This document shows, in pieces, positions 14,834 to 20,092 of a stretch of DNA of 20,092 bases; within the stretch, counting starts at the first letter, position 1; every line of letters begins with the position of its first letter. This DNA comes from Gemmatimonas phototrophica. Its GTDB lineage: Bacteria > Gemmatimonadota > Gemmatimonadetes > Longimicrobiales > Gaopeijiaceae. A program made the translations under genes and the position numbers. The DNA lies in contig CAMCNM010000006.1 in assembly GCA_945876015.1 (NCBI GenBank), positions 1 to 20,092 of the forward strand. Reading direction: 5' to 3'. The notes beneath the pieces were generated by a model. The model ran no database searches, had not been told where the DNA came from, and saw only the letters and a list, made by a program, of their open reading frames with translations.

Positions 14834-15687
14834 GGCGCGGGCGCGACTGGCTCCTCGCCTGGACCGCGGCCCCGGGGCTCACCTACCTGGGGATCTTCTT
14901 CCTCGTCCCGATGCTGCTGGTCGTGGTGTTCAGCGTGCTCGAGGGCACGCCGGACGGAGGCGTGCGCCCTTCGCTCACCCTCGATAACTACCGGCGGGCG
15001 CTCGACCCGCTCTACCTCCGCATCCTCGCCCGCTCCGCGTGGCTCGCGCTGCTGACGACCGGCGTATCGCTCGCCCTCGCCTATCCGACCGCGTGGGCGA
15101 TCCGCACGGGCTCGCCGCGGCGCCGGGGGCTCCTCCTCGCGCTGGTCGTCATCCCGTCGTGGATGAACCTGCTGATCAAGAACTACGCGTGGATCGTGAT
15201 CCTGCGGCGCGAGGGCGTGCTCAACACCGCGCTCGGCTCGCTCGGGCTGATCGACGAGCCGCTCTCCCTGCTCTTCGCCCCCTCGGCGGTGCTGATCGGG
15301 TTGGTGCACACCTACCTGCCGTTCATGGTGCTCCCGCTGTACGTCGCGCTCGACCGGATGGACTGGTCGCTGGTTGAGGCGGCGCGCGACCTGGGAGCCG
15401 GCCGGGCGGCGGTGTTCATGCGGGTCGTGGTCCCCCAGACGCTCGCCGGCGTGGCCGTGGGGTGCACGCTCGTGTTCATCCCGACGCTCGGGGCGTTCGT
15501 GACCCCCGACATGCTCGGCGGCCCCGACTCGCTGATGGTGGGCACGCTGATCGAGAATCAGCTGCTCCAGGTGAGGAACTGGCCGTTCGCGTCCGCCTTG
15601 GCGGTGCTCCTGATGGCGGTGGCGGCGGCGGCGCTCGCGGCCGTGCGGCGGCTCCAGGGCGCGGCCGGACCGGGGGCGCTCGCGTGA
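14830..15687 (+). CDS. potB: Spermidine/putrescine ABC transporter permease PotB
   Basis: A 285-aa inner-membrane permease with about six hydrophobic segments; the first (residues ~14-35) includes LTYLGIFFLVPMLLVVVF. The cytoplasmic EAA loop that docks on the ATPase is EAARDLGAGRAAVFMRVVVP. The segment MNLLIKNYAWIVIL and the region TLGAFVTPDMLGG are characteristic of PotB-like permeases. It starts at a GTG that overlaps the potA stop codon, and its own stop overlaps the potC start. Longer upstream in-frame reading is in potA and not real. Pairs with PotC to form the translocation channel. Confidence 0.93.
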   Translation: MRRGRDWLLAWTAAPGLTYLGIFFLVPMLLVVVFSVLEGTPDGGVRPSLTLDNYRRALDPLYLRILARSAWLALLTTGVSLALAYPTAWAIRTGSPRRRGLLLALVVIPSWMNLLIKNYAWIVILRREGVLNTALGSLGLIDEPLSLLFAPSAVLIGLVHTYLPFMVLPLYVALDRMDWSLVEAARDLGAGRAAVFMRVVVPQTLAGVAVGCTLVFIPTLGAFVTPDMLGGPDSLMVGTLIENQLLQVRNWPFASALAVLLMAVAAAALAAVRRLQGAAGPGALA

Positions 15688-16466
15688 AGGCGGGATGGTC
15701 GGCGCGCGCCACGCTCCTGGCGGTGCTCGCGTTCTTGTACGCACCGGTCCTGGTACTCGTGCTGTACAGCTTCAACGACGCGCGCTTCAGCGCGACCTGG
15801 CAGGGGTTCACGTTCGGGTGGTACCAGCGCCTCCTCGAGAGCCCCGAGACCGCCGCGGCGCTCAGAAGCACGCTCGTGGTCTCGCTCAGCGCGACCGCGC
15901 TCGCCACCGTGCTCGGCACGCTGCTCGCGCTGGGGCTCCATCTGCGCCGCTTCCGCGGGCGCGCCACGATCGAGCTGCTCCTGTATCTCCCGGTGGTCGC
16001 GCCGGACATCGTGATGGGCGTGGCGCTGCTCGCCTTCTACGTCGCGGTGCACCTCCCGCTCGGGAGGCTCTCGATCATCCTGGCCCACGTCTCGTTCCAG
16101 ATCCCGTTCGTGGCGCTGATCGTGAAGGCGCGGCTGCAGGACTTCCCAGCGGAGGTGATCGAGGCCGCGCGCGATCTCGGCGCCGATGAAGGCGCGATGA
16201 TCCGCCACGTGCTCCTCCCGATCATCCGCCCGGGCATCCTGGCCGGCGCGCTCATCGCGCTCGCCCTTTCGGTGGACGACTTCCTGATCACCTATTTCAC
16301 CGCCGGCGCGGGCGCTTCCACCCTCCCGATCCGGATCTACTCGATGGTGAAGCGCGGGGTGACGCCCGACATCAACGCCCTGTCCACCCTCTTGCTCGCC
16401 GCCACCCTGATCCTCATCGTCGCAGCGCTGAAGCTCCAGAAGCGCCCCAACCCAGAATCGATGTGA
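15684..16466 (+). CDS. potC: Spermidine/putrescine ABC transporter permease PotC
   Basis: A 260-aa permease with the PotC-like opening ATLLAVLAFLYAPVLVLVLY SFND split over the first membrane segment. FTFGWYQRLLESPE then precedes the core. The EAA loop is EAARDLGADEGAMIRHVLLP, and the later LSVDDFLITYFTAG is very typical of PotC. The GTG at 15684 overlaps the potB stop (GTGA). The stop at 16464-16466 lies 7 nt before the potD start. It is the second half of the heterodimeric membrane channel. Confidence 0.93.
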   Translation: MKAGWSARATLLAVLAFLYAPVLVLVLYSFNDARFSATWQGFTFGWYQRLLESPETAAALRSTLVVSLSATALATVLGTLLALGLHLRRFRGRATIELLLYLPVVAPDIVMGVALLAFYVAVHLPLGRLSIILAHVSFQIPFVALIVKARLQDFPAEVIEAARDLGADEGAMIRHVLLPIIRPGILAGALIALALSVDDFLITYFTAGAGASTLPIRIYSMVKRGVTPDINALSTLLLAATLILIVAALKLQKRPNPESM

Positions 16467-16473
16467 GGACGAT

Positions 16474-17586
16474 GTGAGAAGGATCTGGCTGACCGTGATC
16501 GTGGCCCTGGCAGCCGCGTGCGGTGGGGGCGAGTCCGAGCGCCCGGCGAGCCTCGAGGTGTTCGGCATCCGGGTCGCCGGCGCCGACTACGGACAGGAGC
16601 TCCATCTGTTCACCTGGTCCGACTACCTGGATCCCGAGCTGGTCGCGGAGTTCGAGCGCACGTACGACGTGACCGTGCGCATCGACTACTACGACACGAA
16701 CGAGGCGATGATCGCCAAGCTGCAGGCGGGCGGCACGGGCCAGTACGACGTCGTGGTCGCGTCGGACTACGCGGTCGAGGTGCTGCGGAAGGCCGACCTG
16801 CTGCTGCCGCTGACCCACGCGAACCTTCCCAACCTGAAGAACCTGTCGCAGCGCTTCCGCGAGGCGCCGTTCGATCCGGGCAACGTGTACTCCGCCACCT
16901 ACCAGTGGGGCACGAGCGGCCTGGGCGTGCGGCCCGACCTGGCCGACGATTCCACGCGCGTGATCGACAGCTGGGCGATGGTGTTCGACTCGGCGAGCGC
17001 GGTCGGCCCGTTCACGATGCTCGACGATCCGCGAGAGACGATCGGAGCGGCGCTCATCTACCTGGGGCACTCCCCGAACAGCCAGGACGATGCCGAGCTG
17101 GCCGAGGCCGAGCGGCTGCTGATGGAGCAGCGGAGCCGGGTGCTCACCTATTCTCCGTTCGCCACCTCACGCGATCTCCTCGCGAGCGGCGACGCGGTGG
17201 TGGCGCACAACTACAGCGGCGACGTGCTGTCGGTGCAGGAGGAGGTGCCGCAGGTGCGCTTCGTGATCCCACGCGAGGGCTCGATCGTGTGGAGCGACAA
17301 CATGGCGGTGCCGAAGGGAGCTCCGGATCGGCGGCTCGCGGAGCTGTTCATCAACTACATCCTCGACGGGCAGGTGGGCGCGCGGCTCTCGAACTTCACG
17401 CGCTACGCGAGCCCGAACGAGGCGTCGGTGCCGGCGATCGACCCCGAGCTGCTCTCCGACCGGTCGGTCTATCCGGACAGCGCGATGTTGGCGAAAATGG
17501 AATTCCTCCGGGACGTCGGAGAGGCCAGGGCGGCGTACGACCGGATCTGGACCCGCCTGCGAGCGGGTGCGACCCCCGGGGGGTAG
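16474..17586 (+). CDS. potD: Polyamine-binding lipoprotein PotD-like (spermidine/putrescine substrate-binding protein)
   Basis: A 370-aa extracytoplasmic binding protein. The signal is MRRIWLTVIVALAAAC with Cys16 as the likely lipidation site, so it is membrane-anchored rather than freely periplasmic. The mature part opens with LHLFTWSDYLDPELV, DTNEAMIAKLQAGG and YDVVVASDYAVEVLRKADL, matching the PotD/PotF fold. HNYSGDVLSVQEEVP and IVWSDNMAVPKGAP contain the conserved acidic and Trp positions near the polyamine site. Starts at a GTG with GAGG (16465-16468) as ribosome-binding site. Substrate choice between spermidine and putrescine is not decided by what I can see. Last gene of the pot operon. 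Confidence 0.92.
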   Translation: MRRIWLTVIVALAAACGGGESERPASLEVFGIRVAGADYGQELHLFTWSDYLDPELVAEFERTYDVTVRIDYYDTNEAMIAKLQAGGTGQYDVVVASDYAVEVLRKADLLLPLTHANLPNLKNLSQRFREAPFDPGNVYSATYQWGTSGLGVRPDLADDSTRVIDSWAMVFDSASAVGPFTMLDDPRETIGAALIYLGHSPNSQDDAELAEAERLLMEQRSRVLTYSPFATSRDLLASGDAVVAHNYSGDVLSVQEEVPQVRFVIPREGSIVWSDNMAVPKGAPDRRLAELFINYILDGQVGARLSNFTRYASPNEASVPAIDPELLSDRSVYPDSAMLAKMEFLRDVGEARAAYDRIWTRLRAGATPGG

Positions 17587-17599
17587 AGAGGGCCGCAAC

Positions 17600-17629
17600 T
17601 CGACATCCGCCGTCCGGTTCGCGTAATTA
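17600..17629 (+). promoter_or_regulatory. Weak candidate promoter for aceA
   Basis: TCGACA (17600-17605; 5 of 6 bases of TTGACA), an 18-nt spacer and TAATTA (17624-17629), an A/T-rich island in GC-rich DNA. The -10 match is poor. It is the best candidate in the 96-nt gap between potD and aceA. Confidence 0.3.
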
Positions 17630-17652
17630 GCTGGCCGGCAAAACCCCGTTTC

Positions 17653-17668
17653 CGGCGCTTCGGCGCCG
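17653..17668 (+). promoter_or_regulatory. UUCG-capped hairpin in the potD-aceA gap
   Basis: CGGCGC-TTCG-GCGCCG, a 6-bp perfect stem with the very stable UUCG tetraloop, ending 14 nt before the aceA ATG. A second inverted repeat GCCGG/CCGGC (17634-17656, 13-nt loop CAAAACCCCGTTT) overlaps its left arm, so the two could be alternative structures. It could end potD transcription or shape the aceA leader; no T-run follows, and aceA lacks a visible Shine-Dalgarno. Confidence 0.45.
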
Positions 17669-17682
17669 CCCTGGACATCCCG

Positions 17683-19938
17683 ATGACCTTCCTGGATCAG
17701 CAGATCAAAGCCACCCAAGAGTGGTTCGACAGCCCGCGTTTCAAGCGGATCACCCGGCTCTTTAGCGCCCGCCAGGTGGCGGCTCAGAAGGGCACCATCG
17801 CCACCGAATACCGGGTCGCCCGGGAAGCCGCCAGCGGCTTCTACAACCGGCTCCGGGAGCTCTTCTCCAAGGGCAAGTCGATCACGACCTTCGGGCCCTA
17901 CTCGCCCGGGCAGGCCGTGGCCATGAAGCGCCTGGGGATCGAGGGCATCTACCTGGGCGGCTGGGCCACCTCCGCCAAGGGCTCGGTGAACGAGGATCCG
18001 GGTCCGGACCTGGCGAGCTACCCGCTCTCCCAGGTGCCCGACGAGGCGTCGGTCCTCGTGCGCGCCCTGCTCAGCGCCGACCGCAACCAGCAGTACCAGC
18101 GGTCGCGCATGGCCGAGGCGACCTGCAAGACCACCCCGGTGCACGATTTCCGCCCCTGGATCATCGCCGACGCCGACACCGGCCACGGCGGCGATCCGCA
18201 CGTCCGCAACCTGGTCAAGCGCTTCGTCGAGGTCGGGGTTCCGGGCTACCACATCGAGGACCAGCGGCCCGGGACCAAGAAGTGCGGACACCAGGGCGGC
18301 AAGGTGCTGGTTGCCTCGGACGAGCAGATCAAGCGGCTCAACGCCGCGCGCTTCCAGCTCGACCTGATGGGCGTCGGCGGCATCATCGTGGCGCGCACGG
18401 ACGCCGAGGCGGCCACCCTGCTCGACGGGCGCGGGGACGAGCGCGATCAGCCCTTCATCCTGGGCGCCACCAACGTCGATCTCCCGACCTACAAGGCCTG
18501 CTTCCTGGCCATGATCCGTCGCTTCCACAAGGCCGGGATCAAGGACCTGAACGGCCACCTGCTCTACAACCTGTCGGACGCGGAGTACGCCGCGGCCGAC
18601 GCCTGGCTCGATAAGGCCGGCATCGTCGCCGTGATCAAGGAAGGCGTCTCGACGCTGAAGAAGGACGATGGCCACCTGACCGACCGCGTGTTCGATACGG
18701 CCGAGTCCAAGCTGGTCGAGAGGTGGGAGGAGGAAGCCGGCCTCGAGACGTACGGAGAGGCCGTGGCCGCCGCCCTGGATCGCAAGAAGAAGAAGGCCAA
18801 GATGTCGGCCGACCAGTGGCGGAAGTTCGCCAAGCGCGCCTCGCTGTTCGCCGCGAAGGCGAAGGCCGCCGAGCTGGGCGTGGACATCGTGTGGGACTGC
18901 GAGCACGCCAAGACGCCCGAGGGCTACTACCAGGTGCGCGGCGGCGTCCCGTACGCCATCGCGAAGTCGCTGGCAGTGGCGCCGTTCGCCGATCTCATCT
19001 GGATGGAGACCGCGACAGCCGATCTGGACGAGGCGAGGGAGTTCGCCGATGCGATCCACGCGGAATTCCCGGAGATGATGCTGGCCTACAACCTGTCGCC
19101 GTCGTTCAACTGGGACTCGACGGGGATGAACGACAAGGAGATGCGCGCCTTCCCGATCGAGCTGGGGAAGATGGGCTTCGTCTTCAACTTCATCACCTAC
19201 GGCGGACACCAGATCGACGGCGTCGCGGCGGAGGACTTCGCCACCGCGCTGCAGCAGGACGGCATGCTGGCGCTCGCGCGCCTGCAGCGCAGGATCCGGC
19301 TGGTCGAGTCGCCGTACCGCACGCCGCAGACGCTGGTCGGCGGACCCCGCGCGGACGCGGCGCTGGCGGCTTCATCGGGGCGCACGGCCACAACCAAGGC
19401 CATGGGCAAGGGCTCGACCCAGCACCAGCACCTGGTGCAGACCGAGGTGCCGACCAAGCTGCTCGAGGAATGGCTCGGCCTGTGGAGCGCACACTACGAC
19501 CAGCCCGAGACGATGCGGGTTTCGTTGCGCCCGCGGCGCGCCGGGTCGGAGCTCCTGGAGCTCGCGATCTTCGCCGATGACGACCGCGACGCGGAGCTGG
19601 TCGCGAACGTGGTGTTCTCGCCGTTCCAGGACCGCACCGGGAGCAACATCCTGTCGGTCCAGGACCAGAACACGTTCTCCGAGGCGCTGCGTCAGAAGCG
19701 CTTGATGACGCTCCTCACCCTCTGGCTGATCCACCGCTACGGCGCGGTCGCGGTGCACTACGTCACGCCGACGGAGGACAACCAGAAGCAGGCGAACCGG
19801 ATGAAGGCGCACGGTATCTTCTCCAAGGTCTCCGAGGGCGGGCAGGTCATCGCCGCCGACGTGGATCAGAAGCGGGCCGGGCTGCTCCTCGCGGGCGACA
19901 AGAAGGCGCTGGGCAAGCTGATTTGCAAAGAAGCCTGA
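17683..19938 (+). CDS. aceA: Isocitrate lyase, long Icl2-type
   Basis: Cleaves isocitrate to glyoxylate and succinate in the glyoxylate shunt. At 751 aa it is much longer than classical AceA (about 430 aa) and follows the Mycobacterium tuberculosis Icl2 layout throughout. The N-terminal catalytic barrel has [43 protein letters not shown] and the signature KKCGHQGGK with catalytic Cys201. A helical insertion follows (about residues 290-380), then [14 protein letters not shown] and [12 protein letters not shown]. The linker [20 protein letters not shown] leads to the C-terminal domain ending LICKEA. In Icl2 this C-terminal domain binds acetyl-CoA and activates the enzyme; the same control is inferred here. 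ATG at 17683 is the first start after an in-frame stop. No malate synthase gene is nearby. Confidence 0.97.
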   Translation: MTFLDQQIKATQEWFDSPRFKRITRLFSARQVAAQKGTIATEYRVAREAASGFYNRLRELFSKGKSITTFGPYSPGQAVAMKRLGIEGIYLGGWATSAKGSVNEDPGPDLASYPLSQVPDEASVLVRALLSADRNQQYQRSRMAEATCKTTPVHDFRPWIIADADTGHGGDPHVRNLVKRFVEVGVPGYHIEDQRPGTKKCGHQGGKVLVASDEQIKRLNAARFQLDLMGVGGIIVARTDAEAATLLDGRGDERDQPFILGATNVDLPTYKACFLAMIRRFHKAGIKDLNGHLLYNLSDAEYAAADAWLDKAGIVAVIKEGVSTLKKDDGHLTDRVFDTAESKLVERWEEEAGLETYGEAVAAALDRKKKKAKMSADQWRKFAKRASLFAAKAKAAELGVDIVWDCEHAKTPEGYYQVRGGVPYAIAKSLAVAPFADLIWMETATADLDEAREFADAIHAEFPEMMLAYNLSPSFNWDSTGMNDKEMRAFPIELGKMGFVFNFITYGGHQIDGVAAEDFATALQQDGMLALARLQRRIRLVESPYRTPQTLVGGPRADAALAASSGRTATTKAMGKGSTQHQHLVQTEVPTKLLEEWLGLWSAHYDQPETMRVSLRPRRAGSELLELAIFADDDRDAELVANVVFSPFQDRTGSNILSVQDQNTFSEALRQKRLMTLLTLWLIHRYGAVAVHYVTPTEDNQKQANRMKAHGIFSKVSEGGQVIAADVDQKRAGLLLAGDKKALGKLICKEA

Positions 19939-19990
19939 CGGCAGGATCGGGATAGGGGGCGGCCGGTGATCCCGGCCGTCCCCCTCCCAC

Positions 19991-20022
19991 ACCACCGGAC
20001 ATGCGGGTCCGCATCCGGCGGT
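19991..20022 (-). ncRNA. Group II intron domain V (catalytic hairpin)
   Basis: The 32-nt hairpin has the invariant domain V layout: a 9-bp lower helix carrying a G-U wobble, a 2-nt bulge on the 3' strand (TG at 20001-20000), a 4-bp upper helix and a tetraloop. The triad is CGC rather than AGC, known in some bacterial intron classes. The GACC loop departs from the common GNRA form. Confidence 0.78.
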
Positions 20023-20036
20023 TCGGTGAGTTGAGG

Positions 20037-20092
20037 TCAGTGTGGCAGCGCCAAGCGCGGCACTCCGAGTTGCTCGAAGTGAGAGCTTGGCA
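20037..20092 (-). CDS. C-terminal tail of an unidentified reading frame, possibly the intron-encoded protein
   Basis: An open frame enters from the right edge and ends at TGA 20037-20039, encoding PSSHFEQLGVPRLALPH. Its stop lies 14 nt before domain V on the same strand, where an intron-encoded reverse transcriptase/maturase in domain IV would be expected to end. Seventeen residues are too few to identify a maturase, and the other two minus frames also stay open across this stretch, so this could be non-coding domain IV. Confidence 0.2.
   Translation of the reverse strand, partial: PSSHFEQLGVPRLALPH

Larger units (their letters stand above)
19946..20092 (-). mobile_element. 3' end of a group II intron (domains V and VI), continuing beyond the right edge
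   Basis: On the minus strand, domain V occupies 20022-19991. ACCGCCGGA pairs with TCCGGTGGT (9 bp, with the G-U at the catalytic-triad position, giving a CGC triad). Then come the 2-nt bulge TG, TGCG pairing with CGCA, and a GACC loop. Domain VI follows (19988-19946): GGGA/TCCC, GGGGG/CCCCC and CGGCCGG/CCGGCCG around GATCA. An unpaired TA on the 3' strand supplies the branch-point adenosine at 19953, and the intron ends CCCGAT at 19946, 8 nt from the branch A. The intron is transcribed opposite to aceA; its 5' part and reverse transcriptase, if any, are outside the window. Confidence 0.8.

Noticed and set aside
17167..19209. Minus-strand open frame of 680 codons antisense to potD and aceA
   Set aside because: It covers two certain genes and the potD-aceA gap, lacks any family motif, and results from GC-rich codon bias of the opposite strand.
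19955..19985. Rho-independent terminator of aceA (GGGGGCGGCCGG hairpin)
   Set aside because: The stem could serve as a terminator but has no T-run; read on the minus strand it matches group II intron domain VI with a branch A and sits next to domain V, which explains more of the sequence.
1..20092. CRISPR array, tRNA, rRNA, prophage or toxin-antitoxin module
   Set aside because: I saw no spaced direct repeats, no cloverleaf or rRNA signatures, and no phage or toxin genes in the window.

Overview
This window is about 20 kb of dense, high-GC bacterial chromosome holding housekeeping and metabolic operons. There is no CRISPR array, prophage, rRNA or tRNA that I can see. The gene set is a PilT-type ATPase, a tandem UPF0391 pair, an archaeal/fungal-type aspartate-semialdehyde dehydrogenase, a NagB-LmbE fusion and a long Icl2-type isocitrate lyase. 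It suits a free-living, GC-rich bacterium from an environmental lineage, perhaps near Gemmatimonadota, Candidatus Eisenbacteria or a former deltaproteobacterial group. That placement is inference from gene types and base composition, not a phylogenetic result.

Layout, left to right. (1) 1-512, minus: start of a pilT-like gene, cut by the window edge and broken by a 1-nt frameshift. (2) 647-955, plus: two tandem ~48-aa membrane proteins (DUF1328/UPF0391) behind a near-consensus sigma-54 promoter. (3) 1027-2712, minus: trpS followed directly by an mgtC-family gene that has an in-frame amber codon before its predicted end; a strong hairpin separates it from the UPF0391 pair. (4) 2772-3563, plus: inositol monophosphatase-family gene, divergent from trpS. 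(5) 3805-10084, plus: lysine/aspartate-family operon asd-lysC-dapB-dapA-dapD (succinylase branch), ending with a secreted right-handed beta-helix protein. (6) 10089-13656, minus: a GlcNAc/GlcN-6-P salvage operon made of a NagB-LmbE fusion and a BadF/NAGK-type sugar kinase, with two small uncharacterised genes downstream. (7) 13736-17586, plus: a complete potABCD polyamine ABC transporter, divergent from the amino-sugar operon across a 79-bp region that carries a palindrome. (8) 17683-19938, plus: aceA encoding a 751-aa Icl2-type isocitrate lyase. (9) 19946-20092, minus: the 3' end (domains V and VI) of a group II intron that continues past the right edge.

How they fit together: Asd, LysC, DapB, DapA and DapD take aspartate to N-succinyl-2-amino-6-ketopimelate for lysine and peptidoglycan diaminopimelate. 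The kinase plus the fusion protein could recycle GlcNAc to fructose-6-phosphate without a NagA. Isocitrate lyase provides the glyoxylate shunt. Many genes are joined by 4-nt start/stop overlaps, so translational coupling is a theme. The least expected observations are the group II intron end placed 8 nt after the aceA stop, the sigma-54 promoter for the UPF0391 pair, the two lesions (pilT frameshift, mgtC amber) close together at the left end, and the palindrome in the nag/pot divergent region. I did not find a convincing wholly new biological system.
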